From: Actinomycetes bacterium
Lineage (GTDB): Bacteria; Actinomycetota; Actinomycetes; Mycobacteriales; Mycobacteriaceae
Direction of reading: 5' to 3'
Length of the DNA stretch: 10,461 nt
NCBI GenBank assembly: GCA_023460175.1
Contig: JAEWRC010000095.1
Coordinates: forward strand, 1-10,461
Shown in pieces: positions 1 to 6,751 of the stretch. Position numbers and translations under genes: made by a program. Numbering within the stretch: the stretch's first letter is position 1; the number at the start of each line of letters is the position of its first letter. The notes below the pieces were generated by a model. That model had not been told where the DNA came from, ran no database searches, and saw only the letters and a list, made by a program, of their open reading frames with translations.

Positions 1-637
1 GGTCGGGGTCACGCGCCTCGACGATCGCGCCGCGCGAGGCCGCCACCGCGCATGCGCACAACCCGAGCATGCCGATGCCGCTGACCACCACCCGTCGGTC
101 CGCCAGCTCACCGGCCGCCTCCACGCACGCCATCACGGTCGCCAGCGCGCAGGCGCTCATGGCCGCCGCCGCGTCCGGGACGACGTCGGGCACCCGCACC
201 AGCGTCAGGCCCGAATGCAGCAGGATGTGCGAGGCGTAGCCGCCGGACAAGGGCCACGGGCCCGCCAGCGGTTCGTGCCCGGTCTTCAGCAGCCGGCGGC
301 ACTTGGCGGTGTGCCCGCGCCGGCATCGGTCGCATTCTCCGCAGGCGGCGGTGACGCTCCACACCACCCGATCCCCGATCGACAGCGGCTCCCCGGCATG
401 GTCGGCGACGCCGTCGCCGAGCGCGACGATTCGTCCGACCGCCTCGTGGCCGAGGATCCCGGGGTGCGGGCCGTGGCGGCGACCGTGCACGGTGTGGACA
501 TCGCTGCCGCAGACCGTCGCCAGCTCGACCGCGACCACCGCCTCACCGCACCCGGGTGCGGGCAGGTCGAACTCCCGCAGCGCGAATTCGCGTGCCCCGA
601 GCCAGACTTGCGCCCGGACGTTGGTTCCCACCGGCAT
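1..637 (-). CDS. zinc-dependent alcohol dehydrogenase, phosphonate-catabolism type (N-terminal part, runs off left edge)
   Basis: This is the first 212 codons of a medium-chain Zn-dependent alcohol dehydrogenase, read by translating the minus strand from the ATG at 637-635; the 3' part lies beyond position 1. The catalytic zinc motif CGSDVH has Cys43, followed by GHE with His64 and Glu65. The structural zinc lobe is intact with Cys99, Cys102, Cys105 and Cys113. The Rossmann nucleotide motif GIGMLG begins near residue 189. The start overlaps the stop of the upstream hydrolase gene (TGATG), so the two are probably translationally coupled. Beside a phosphonatase-like hydrolase and a DAO-type oxidoreductase, it fits the family proposed as 'phosphonate catabolism associated alcohol dehydrogenase' (TIGR03366, HpnZ). 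Its substrate is inferred from context: perhaps oxidation or reduction of the aldehyde or alcohol released after C-P cleavage. The enzyme class is secure; the exact role is not. Confidence 0.9.
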   Translation of the reverse strand, partial: MPVGTNVRAQVWLGAREFALREFDLPAPGCGEAVVAVELATVCGSDVHTVHGRRHGPHPGILGHEAVGRIVALGDGVADHAGEPLSIGDRVVWSVTAACGECDRCRRGHTAKCRRLLKTGHEPLAGPWPLSGGYASHILLHSGLTLVRVPDVVPDAAAAMSACALATVMACVEAAGELADRRVVVSGIGMLGLCACAVAASRGAIVEARDPD

Positions 638-1326
638 CAGCCCAGCATCGCGTATTCCGGAATCGCGGGCAGGTCCGCGAGCGAGGCCAGCACGTGGGCG
701 TGCGGTTGCTCCTTCAGGACCTCCGCGGGGACCGACCCGGTCAGCACGCCGACCCCGATGACCCCGGCGTGGTGTGCGGCCTGCAGATCGACGATGGTGT
801 CGCCGGCCGCGAGCACGCGGTGCACGTCCAGCACCCCGGTGCGCTGCATGGCCTCGTGGATCATGTATGGCGCCGGACGGCCCTGGGCCACTTGGTCCGC
901 GCAGACCAGCGCGTCCAGCGTGGCGTCGGGCCCGCCGACGGTCCAGCCGATGCCGGCCAGCAGTGACTCGGCGACGTCGGTCGAGAAGCCGGTGCTCAAG
1001 GCGACTTTCACGCCGCGACCGCGCAGATCGGCGACGACTTCGGCCACCCCGGGAAAGGGGCTCGGCGGTTGTTCCCGGTAGGCCCGGCCCAGGACGTCGA
1101 CGAACCAGCCGTAGGCCTCGTCGACGGTGCTCGGGTCGGCCTCGACCCCGCCGAGGGACAGCAGATTCGTGATGGCCGAACGCTTTTCGGTGCCCATCCA
1201 GTTGCGGAACTGCGCGTCGGTGATCGTCGCGCCGCGATCCTCGACGCACTGCCGCAGCACCCGATACACCTGATGCCCCTCGTCCAGGGTGGTGCCGGCA
1301 ATATCGAAGACCGCAAGGTCGATCAT
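637..1326 (-). CDS. phosphonatase-like HAD-superfamily hydrolase (PhnX-like)
   Basis: A 229-residue HAD hydrolase. Motif I is FDIAGTT, with nucleophile Asp8 and Ala10 where most HAD enzymes have a second Asp; this DxAGT form is diagnostic of phosphonoacetaldehyde hydrolase (PhnX) and its TIGR03351 relatives. The cap contains WMGTEK with Lys48, in the same MGxxK context as the Schiff-base lysine of PhnX. Motif II is STGF (111-114), GRPAP (149-153) supplies the arginine of this group, and GDTIVD (175-180) is the acidic motif. The predicted reaction is hydrolysis of the C-P bond of phosphonoacetaldehyde or a close analogue, in the cytoplasm. The ATG at 1326 is chosen because motif I begins directly after it and AGGACG lies 4 nt upstream; a longer in-frame reading to 2028 would run through the divergent oxidoreductase gene. 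It is coupled to the downstream dehydrogenase by a 1-nt overlap. It is shorter than true PhnX (about 265-270 residues), so the substrate may differ. Confidence 0.93.
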   Translation of the reverse strand: MIDLAVFDIAGTTLDEGHQVYRVLRQCVEDRGATITDAQFRNWMGTEKRSAITNLLSLGGVEADPSTVDEAYGWFVDVLGRAYREQPPSPFPGVAEVVADLRGRGVKVALSTGFSTDVAESLLAGIGWTVGGPDATLDALVCADQVAQGRPAPYMIHEAMQRTGVLDVHRVLAAGDTIVDLQAAHHAGVIGVGVLTGSVPAEVLKEQPHAHVLASLADLPAIPEYAMLG

Positions 1327-1477
1327 CTGACGTCCTAATGTCGAGGGGATAACAGCGGGCAGCCTAGGAACCCCACGCGATGCCCAACCGCCGTCGAATT
1401 GACCGGCACCCGAACGCGCGGTGAACACTTGCCTCCCGACGGCGCGACGAAAACCCCGGCCGCTCAGGATGGGAACC
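1327..1477. promoter_or_regulatory. divergent promoter region between hydrolase and FAD oxidoreductase genes
   Basis: These 151 nt must hold promoters for both directions. Toward the oxidoreductase, TTGACC at 1399-1404 matches the -35 consensus at 5 of 6 bases, but the hexamer 17 nt later (TGAACA, 1422-1427) is a poor -10. Toward the hydrolase, TAGGCT (complement of 1361-1366) fits the mycobacterial TANNNT -10 pattern, without a convincing -35. An interrupted palindrome, GGG-N3-CCTAGG-N3-CCC, at 1357-1374 covers that -10 candidate and could be an operator. No regulator gene adjoins it within the window. The promoter calls are weak; the need for regulation here follows from the gene layout. 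Confidence 0.4.
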
Positions 1478-2605
1478 ATGGTGGATGCCGTTGCGGATGT
1501 CGTTATCGTCGGAGCCGGGATCGTCGGACTCGCCCACGCCGTCGAGGCGGTGCACCGCGGCCTGACGGTCCACATCGTCGAGCGCGATGCCGAGCCCGTG
1601 GGCGCCTCGGTGCGCAACTTCGGCCACGCCTGCATCACGGCGCAGGGCCCCGAACTGCTCGGCCTCGCGCAGGTTTCCCGGCGCGGGTGGATGCGCACCG
1701 CGGCCCGGTGCAAATTCTGGGCCCCGGAATCGGGGGCGCTGATGCTGGCCCGCACCGGGGCCGAGGCCGCCGTACTCGAGGAGTTCCGTGACGAGCGCGG
1801 CGCCGAGGCCGTGCGGTTGCTCTCCGCCGAGCAGACCCGGGCCCGACTCGGCGGCGCAGACCGCTCCCCCGACCCGGACATCGTGGCCGGCGCGGTGTTC
1901 CCGGCGGACTTCCGGGTGGACCCGCGGTCCACCGTGATCGCGATCGCCCGGTGGCTCGCCGAACAACCCGGCGTCGTGTTCCATTGGCGCACCGCGGCGC
2001 TGGGTTGCGCCGACGGCATCGTGTACACCGGGCGCGGGCCGGTGCAGGGGCACCGGATCCTGGTCTGTGTCGGCCACGACCTGGACCGGCTCTACCCGGT
2101 CACCGCCGAGGAGTACAAGGTGGTGCGCTGCCGGCTGCAGATGGCCATGGTGGCCGCGCCGGCCGGCTACCAGCACGACGGCGCGGTGCTCACTGGCACC
2201 TCGATGCTGCGCTACGGCGGGATGACGGCGCTGCCGTCGGCGGCCCTCGTGCGCGCCGAACTCGAACGCGAAAATCCCGAATTGATGGAGATCGCCGCGA
2301 ATCTGATGTTCGCCCGTCGCCCCGACGGCACGGTGCTGGTCGGTGACTCGCACCATTACGGTGTCACCGCGACGCCGTTCGACGACGAGTCGGTGACCGA
2401 ACGACTCCTCGCCGGGGCCGCCCGCATCCTCGGCGTGCCGGGCCTGCGGGTGCTGCAGCGCTGGCAGGGTATCTACGCCTCCAGCGCCCGCACGGACATC
2501 CTGCGCGAAACCCACGACGCCACAGTCAGTTCGGTGACCGTGACCACCGGTCTGGGCATGACGCTGTCGTTCGGGCTGGCGGCGCAGACCTTCGACGCGC
2601 TCTGA
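1478..2605 (+). CDS. FAD-dependent oxidoreductase of the DAO fold, phosphonate-cluster type (TIGR03364-like)
   Basis: A 375-residue flavoprotein of the D-amino-acid-oxidase/glycine-oxidase superfamily. The FAD dinucleotide motif GAGIVG is at 12-17, with Glu35 ending the second beta strand to bind the ribose. A conserved SVRNFGH stretch follows (44-50), and the C-terminal FAD-closing motif GLGMT is at 358-362. The start is ATG 1478, because AGGA at 1466-1469 is well spaced before it and the FAD strand begins right after; an in-frame ATG at 1421 would add 19 poorly conserved-looking basic residues. Enzymes of this type recur beside phosphonatase-like HAD genes and phosphonate transporters (TIGR03364, proposed HpnW), and some cluster flavoenzymes have been reported to act on 2-aminoethylphosphonate or its N-methyl form. 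The inferred reaction is oxidative deamination of an aminoalkylphosphonate to the phosphonoaldehyde used by the divergent hydrolase. Fold certain, substrate inferred. Confidence 0.92.
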   Translation: MVDAVADVVIVGAGIVGLAHAVEAVHRGLTVHIVERDAEPVGASVRNFGHACITAQGPELLGLAQVSRRGWMRTAARCKFWAPESGALMLARTGAEAAVLEEFRDERGAEAVRLLSAEQTRARLGGADRSPDPDIVAGAVFPADFRVDPRSTVIAIARWLAEQPGVVFHWRTAALGCADGIVYTGRGPVQGHRILVCVGHDLDRLYPVTAEEYKVVRCRLQMAMVAAPAGYQHDGAVLTGTSMLRYGGMTALPSAALVRAELERENPELMEIAANLMFARRPDGTVLVGDSHHYGVTATPFDDESVTERLLAGAARILGVPGLRVLQRWQGIYASSARTDILRETHDATVSSVTVTTGLGMTLSFGLAAQTFDAL

Positions 2606-2626
2606 GTCGGCTCAGCGGACGGCGCG
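2596..2626. terminator. short inverted repeat spanning both convergent stop codons
   Basis: CTGAG (2602-2606), loop TCGG, CTCAG (2611-2615) is a perfect 5-bp hairpin in which the TGA stop of the oxidoreductase pairs with the complement of the phnE stop. An outer CGCGC/GCGCG pair (2596-2600 with 2622-2626) can extend it across an asymmetric internal loop. There is no T-tract in either direction, so it would be at best a weak bidirectional terminator. The genes leave only 6 nt between their stops, so no other terminator fits between them. Confidence 0.35.
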
Positions 2627-4321
2627 ACGCACCCAGATCGACAGCGCCTCGACGGCCAGCACCACCACCAGGATGATCAGCACGATGGTCGTGACGACAT
2701 CGAACTGCATGACCCGTGAGGCGTTCAACAGGTAGAAGCCGATCCCGCCGGCGCCCACGATGCCCAGCAGCGTCGCCGCGCGGATGTTGGTGTCGAGCAG
2801 GTACATGATGTGCGCGACGAAGGCGGGCGCGGCCTGGCGGACGGTGGCCGCGAAGAATACCTGCGCACCCGTGGCGCCGTTGGTGCGGATCGCGTCCTGC
2901 GGGCCGGTCTCGGTCTCCTCCAGGGAGTCGGCGATGAGCTTGCTGAGCAATCCCACCGCGCCGAGCGCCAGCGCCAGGGTGCCGGCGACCCCGCCCAGGC
3001 CGGTGATGACCACGAAGATGATCGCGACGATCAGTTCGGGGATGCCGCGCACGCACACGATGAGCACCCGGAAGAACGTGTGGATGCCGCGGTGCGCGAT
3101 CACGTTGCGGGCGGCCAGGATCCCGATGGGGATGGCGACGATGGTGCCCAGCAGCGTGGCGGCCAGCGCGATCTGCACGGTGACCAGCATCTGCGCGAGC
3201 AGTTCGGGGAGGATGCCGCCGTCGCCGGGCGGGAAGAACAGCGACAGCGTGTTGGGCAGGTTTTCCAGACCGAAAGTGAAGGACTGCCAGGAGAACTCCG
3301 CGCCCGCGACCGACAGCGCCACGATGACGGCCACCGCCGCGATGCTCAGGAATCGGCGTATCCGGTCGACGGTCCACGGCGGCAGGTCGCGGGCGATCGG
3401 CGGTGCGCTCGGCCCGCGCGACACCCAGTTGCGCGAAATCTTGTCGGCCCAGGTCACCGGGCCGCCGGTGGCTGCCGAACCGGCGCCGCCGGACATGATG
3501 GCGGTGCGCACGGCGCCGGAGATCAACTCGGTGCCGATGCACAGCAGCAGCACGATCAATGCCAACGCCATGCCGCGCTGATAGTTCAACGACCGCAACG
3601 CATCTGAAATGGCCAGACCCAGACCGCCGACGCCGACGTAACCGAGGATAATCGAGGTCCGCAGGTTGATGTCGAAGCGGTGCAGCGCGGTGGCGATCAG
3701 TTGGGGCAGCAGCGGCGGCAGGATCCCACCGATGATCTGTTGCAGCCGCCCTCCGCCGGCCGCCCGGATGGCCTCCTGCGGACCGTTGTCCAGGCTCTCG
3801 ATCGCGTCGGCGTAGAGCTTGCCGATCATGCCCACCGAATGCAGGCCCATGGCCAGGATGCCAGGCAGGGCGCCCAGGCCGAACACGCGGAAGAAGAACA
3901 CCGCCAGGATCAGGTCCGGAATGGCGCGGGCCAGCACGATGACCACCCGCGCGGTGCCGCGGGAAACGTTGCCGGAGGTGGTGTTCCACGCCGCGGCCAA
4001 CGCGATCGGCAACGAGATCAGCACCGCCAGCACGGTGGCCAGGATGACGATGGCCAGCGTCTCGAGGATCAGCCCGGTCAGCTCGCCGAGCGGCGGGAAG
4101 TCCAGCGGGAACATCCGGGCGGTGAACGCCGCGGCGTTGTCGATGCTGTCGACGATGCTGGCGACGTTGATGCCCAGATCGATCGTCGACCAGACCGCGG
4201 CGGCGAGCAACCCCAGCAACACCAGCGCGACCGCGACGGTGTTCAGCGACGGTCCGGGCCGGCGCGGCAACGTGAAGTGGGTCTCGTCATCCCGTTGGGG
4301 CAGTGTGGAAATGGTGGTCAC
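2612..4321 (-). CDS. phnE: phosphonate ABC transporter permease, two PhnE domains fused in one chain
   Basis: A 569-residue inner-membrane permease with two complete binding-protein-dependent transport domains (about 81-275 and 373-565) joined by a polar linker (about 276-320) and an extra membrane helix near 324-342. The first has its ATPase-coupling (EAA) loop near 181-200, containing QEAIRAAGG; the second near 475-495, containing QDAIRTNGA. Both are followed by the PhnE-typical pattern D-x-N-x-R-x-[ST/A]-x-x-LG-x-V-G-x-GG. Helices are also evident at about 28-48, 85-110, 127-150 and 380-404. Many PhnE proteins are about 260-290 residues and work as dimers, so this is an in-line duplication giving the heterodimer in one polypeptide. 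The start is GTG at 4321, 4 nt after the phnC stop. It should form the membrane channel for the PhnC ATPase and PhnD lipoprotein. Confidence 0.93.
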   Translation of the reverse strand: MTTISTLPQRDDETHFTLPRRPGPSLNTVAVALVLLGLLAAAVWSTIDLGINVASIVDSIDNAAAFTARMFPLDFPPLGELTGLILETLAIVILATVLAVLISLPIALAAAWNTTSGNVSRGTARVVIVLARAIPDLILAVFFFRVFGLGALPGILAMGLHSVGMIGKLYADAIESLDNGPQEAIRAAGGGRLQQIIGGILPPLLPQLIATALHRFDINLRTSIILGYVGVGGLGLAISDALRSLNYQRGMALALIVLLLCIGTELISGAVRTAIMSGGAGSAATGGPVTWADKISRNWVSRGPSAPPIARDLPPWTVDRIRRFLSIAAVAVIVALSVAGAEFSWQSFTFGLENLPNTLSLFFPPGDGGILPELLAQMLVTVQIALAATLLGTIVAIPIGILAARNVIAHRGIHTFFRVLIVCVRGIPELIVAIIFVVITGLGGVAGTLALALGAVGLLSKLIADSLEETETGPQDAIRTNGATGAQVFFAATVRQAAPAFVAHIMYLLDTNIRAATLLGIVGAGGIGFYLLNASRVMQFDVVTTIVLIILVVVLAVEALSIWVRRAVR

Positions 4322-4325
4322 AGGT

Positions 4326-5126
4326 TCAGCCGACGCCGACCAGCGCCTGGTCCGCGGGCTGGGCCGCCGCGGCGACCTTGTCGTAGATCTGCAGCGCCTC
4401 GTCGCGGCCGATGGTGGCGGTGGCGCGGTCGAGCACCACGCGACCGCTGCGCAGACCGAGGATGCGGTCGGAGAAACTCAACGCCATCTCCACCTGATGC
4501 AGGCTGCAGATCACCGTGAGGTTCTCCTCGCGGCTGATCCGGGTGATCAGCTCGATCACCTGCGCGGCCGATACCGGGTCCAGGGAGGCCACCGGCTCGT
4601 CGGCCAGCAGGATCTGCGGACGCTGGATCAGCGCGCGGGCGATCGCGACGCGCTGCTGCTGACCGCCGGAGAGCGTGTCGGCGCGCTGAAACGCCCGGTC
4701 GGCCAACCCGACCCGGGCAAGTTGCTCGAGCGCGTCCTGCCGCACCGACTTGGGATAGCTCAGCAGGCTCAGCCGGGGGCCGCGCAGCGCGCCCAGCTTG
4801 CCCGTGCAGACGTTCTCCAGCACCGACATCGGACCCACCAGGTTGAAGTTCTGGAAGATGAAGCCGATGCGTCGACGCAGCTGGCGCAGCCGCGCGTCAC
4901 CGGCGGTTTCGATCCGTTCGCCGAGCACGGTGATGGCACCCTCGCTGGGCTGTTGCAGCCCGTTGATGTGGCGCAGCAGGGTGGACTTGCCCGATCCGGA
5001 CAGGCCGAGCAGCACGGTGACCCGGTTGGCCGGGAACCGCGCGCTCACGTCGTCGAGCCCCAGCACCGTCGGGCTGAAACGCTTGGTCACATTGCGGAAT
5101 TCGATCGGATGATCGTTGCTCGTCAT
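4326..5126 (-). CDS. phnC: phosphonate ABC transporter ATP-binding protein
   Basis: A 266-residue ABC ATPase that powers the PhnE channel from the cytoplasmic side. All nucleotide motifs are present: Walker A GLSGSGKST at 41-49, Q-loop Gln92 in FQNFNLV, signature LSGGQQQR at 152-159, Walker B ending ADE with Glu177, D-loop SLD (181-183) and switch His210 in SLHQ. The ADEPVASLDP and SLHQVEMA wording is typical of PhnC rather than of generic importers. The length matches the family. It starts at ATG 5126, with a GAGG-containing leader in the 30-nt gap after phnD, and ends 4 nt before the phnE GTG. The order phnD-phnC-phnE is the standard importer operon. The substrate could be phosphonate, phosphite or phosphate; the flanking catabolic genes favour an aminophosphonate. 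Confidence 0.95.
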   Translation of the reverse strand: MTSNDHPIEFRNVTKRFSPTVLGLDDVSARFPANRVTVLLGLSGSGKSTLLRHINGLQQPSEGAITVLGERIETAGDARLRQLRRRIGFIFQNFNLVGPMSVLENVCTGKLGALRGPRLSLLSYPKSVRQDALEQLARVGLADRAFQRADTLSGGQQQRVAIARALIQRPQILLADEPVASLDPVSAAQVIELITRISREENLTVICSLHQVEMALSFSDRILGLRSGRVVLDRATATIGRDEALQIYDKVAAAAQPADQALVGVG

Positions 5127-5156
5127 GGCGGGTCTCGTTTCCTCGCGGCGGCCGGA

Positions 5157-6125
5157 TCAGGTGTTGCAGGCGTCGGCCTTGGTGACCTCACAGACCTGCC
5201 GGACGCCGTCGTAGGTGGCATCGGTCACCGGCGCGAATCCCCACTGGGTGTCCTCGGGCAGGAAGCAGGACTCGGCGTCGGCGCAGTACCCGGCCTCGAC
5301 GAGGGCCGGAATGTTGGCGCTGTCGGCGAAGATCCGCTTCAGGGTCTCCTGCGTCTGCGCGTCGACAGTGTCGGTGTTCATCGCGATCGGTGAGCCCGCG
5401 ATCATCTCCGACCGCCACACCTCCTTGACGTCCTCGGGCTGCAACTGGCCGCTGTCGACGAGCATCCGCAGCGACTCCTCGTAGGCGAACCCGGCGTCAC
5501 ACTGGCCGCTGGCCACCGCCAGCATGGAGGCGTCGTGCCCGCCGGCCATCACCGGGGTGACCCCGGTCTTGGGGTCGATGCCGGCCTCGAGCAACCCCGC
5601 CGACGGGTACAGGTAACCCGAGGTGGAGGCGACGTCGACGAAGCACACGGTCTTGTCGGCGAAACCGGCGATGTCGGTGATGTCGGAGTCGGCGCGCACC
5701 CAACCGATCGAGTAGTAGCCGGGCTCCTCGCCCTCCTCGTCGACCAGGGCGCCGAGCGGCTCCAGCGGAATGCCCCCGTCGCGGGCGATCACATAGGAGA
5801 ACGGCCCGTACATGGCCAGGTCGATCTGATTCGCACGCTGGCCCTCGATGACCGCGGCGTAATCGGTGGCCTGTTGGAACTCAACGGTTTTGCCGGTCTC
5901 GGCCTCGATCAGGGCGATGAGGCCGTCGAACTGGCTGCGCAGCACCGTGGACTCCTCCGACGGGATGCCGGCGAGCACCAACGTGCCGCCGTCGCCGGCC
6001 GCCTCCGACCCGTCCTGTCCGTCGCGCGCGGAGTCGGCGCTCTCGCCGCAGCCGGCCAGCACCAGGGCCGCGGTGGCGAGCAGCGCGGCCGGTGCGGCGA
6101 GACGGGAGAGGGAGAGCTTGGGCAT
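5157..6125 (-). CDS. phnD: phosphonate ABC transporter substrate-binding lipoprotein
   Basis: A 322-residue PhnD/PhnT-type periplasmic binding protein. It has a lipoprotein signal: basic MPKLSLSR, a hydrophobic stretch, then LAGC with lipidated Cys26. After a Ser/Asp/Gly linker the binding fold starts near residue 45. Family landmarks are the TDYAAVIEGQ segment, the MYGPFSY segment, STSGYLYP (the anion-binding Ser-Thr-Ser turn) and GGHDASMLAV. The start is ATG 6125 with GGAG 7 nt upstream; a longer reading to 6212 would bury the lipoprotein signal behind 29 residues and is rejected. The mature part carries several extra cysteines (for example GYCADAESC and the C-terminal VCEVTKADAC), suggesting disulfides outside the membrane. 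It is first in the phnDCE operon and sets the specificity of uptake. It resembles the E. coli aminoethylphosphonate-binding PhnD in motif order, but the ligand cannot be fixed by eye. Confidence 0.94.
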   Translation of the reverse strand: MPKLSLSRLAAPAALLATAALVLAGCGESADSARDGQDGSEAAGDGGTLVLAGIPSEESTVLRSQFDGLIALIEAETGKTVEFQQATDYAAVIEGQRANQIDLAMYGPFSYVIARDGGIPLEPLGALVDEEGEEPGYYSIGWVRADSDITDIAGFADKTVCFVDVASTSGYLYPSAGLLEAGIDPKTGVTPVMAGGHDASMLAVASGQCDAGFAYEESLRMLVDSGQLQPEDVKEVWRSEMIAGSPIAMNTDTVDAQTQETLKRIFADSANIPALVEAGYCADAESCFLPEDTQWGFAPVTDATYDGVRQVCEVTKADACNT

Positions 6126-6198
6126 GGGGGGAACTCCTCGGATGGATGGCGGTGACCGCGTATGCGACCGACAGCCAAACACTCCCGGGTTTCCGCCG

Positions 6199-6229
6199 GC
6201 CGACATCGACATGAACGGACGATGCCGGC
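6199..6229 (-). terminator. hairpin after the SRPBCC gene, upstream of phnD
   Basis: Arms 6199-6208 and 6220-6229 can form a 10-bp stem with an 11-nt loop. The only irregular pair (6203 with 6225) is A-C in plus-strand RNA but a G-U wobble in minus-strand RNA, so the fold suits the minus-strand transcript. It lies 18 nt past the SRPBCC stop and 73 nt before phnD. There is no U-tract, so it is a candidate terminator of the TetR-ligase-SRPBCC unit, or a leader structure of phnD. I found no convincing phnD promoter hexamers in 6126-6247. Confidence 0.4.
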
Positions 6230-6247
6230 CCCCGTGCCGCGGAGTTG

Positions 6248-6712
6248 TCAGCCCTTCTCGACGATCGCCTTGATCGCGGCCAGCGTCGCGGGGATCCCAG
6301 ACTCGGCGGCCAGGCGGCGCTTCTCCATCTCGGCCTCGGCCTGGTCACCGAAGATCTCCTGGAAACCGGCGATGCCGGCCGGCAGGACCTTCCACGATTC
6401 GGTGAGCCGGGTGCCGCCGCCCTCGGGCTCGAGGGTGTAACCCCAGTACACCCAGCCGTTGTTGACCTCCCAGGCGAATTCGCGGCCCTCGGTGGCGGCG
6501 ACGACCTGGCTGCGGGTCTCCCAGGTCTGCTCGGGGGTCTCGTTGCGGCCGGTGAACCAGGCCCCGACCTGCGGGCCGGCCCCCTCGTCCCACCAGCAGC
6601 TCTTGCAGATCGGGCTCCACTCGCCGGTCCTGGTCACATCGGAGACCACCGCGTAGACCTGCTCGGGGCTCGCCGCGACGGAGATGGATTCGGACTTTTC
6701 AAGATCGGTCAT
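6248..6712 (-). CDS. SRPBCC-fold protein (polyketide cyclase/dehydrase-like)
   Basis: A 154-residue protein of the START/Bet v 1 (SRPBCC) helix-grip fold, which forms a deep pocket for hydrophobic ligands. Visible hallmarks are the opening strand plus helix SESISVAASPEQVYAVVSDV, the TRTGEWSP turn, the central strands around GAWFTGRN and EFAWEVNN, the late strand GGGTRLTESW and a long C-terminal helix rich in Glu, Lys and Arg. There is no signal peptide, so it is cytoplasmic. No catalytic residues can be assigned. It follows the acyl-AMP ligase by 39 nt in the same direction, without a strong ribosome site, so it is probably co-transcribed and may bind or modify a lipid made with that ligase. 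Actinobacteria carry many such paralogues, and the specific function is unknown. Confidence 0.88.
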   Translation of the reverse strand: MTDLEKSESISVAASPEQVYAVVSDVTRTGEWSPICKSCWWDEGAGPQVGAWFTGRNETPEQTWETRSQVVAATEGREFAWEVNNGWVYWGYTLEPEGGGTRLTESWKVLPAGIAGFQEIFGDQAEAEMEKRRLAAESGIPATLAAIKAIVEKG

Positions 6713-6751
6713 GGGAACCAGTCTGCCAAACCCGGTACCCGCGGCGGTGTT

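Noticed and set aside
1421..1477. Earlier ATG for the FAD oxidoreductase.
   Set aside because: The added residues look like leader DNA, and ATG 1478 has the better-spaced AGGA and leads straight into the FAD-binding strand.
1327..2028. An in-frame upstream extension of the hydrolase, suggesting a 463-residue fusion protein.
   Set aside because: The extra residues are low-complexity antisense of the FAD oxidoreductase gene; HAD motif I starts directly after the ATG at 1326, which has its own ribosome site.
2760..5393. Long plus-strand reading frames opposite phnE, phnC and phnD.
   Set aside because: Their products are Arg/Gly/Gln/Asp-rich without domains, as expected of antisense frames in high-GC genes; the minus-strand transporter motifs are unambiguous.
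6126..6212. Earlier start for phnD adding 29 residues.
   Set aside because: It would place the lipoprotein signal internally; ATG 6125 has a good GGAG site and gives a standard signal with Cys26.
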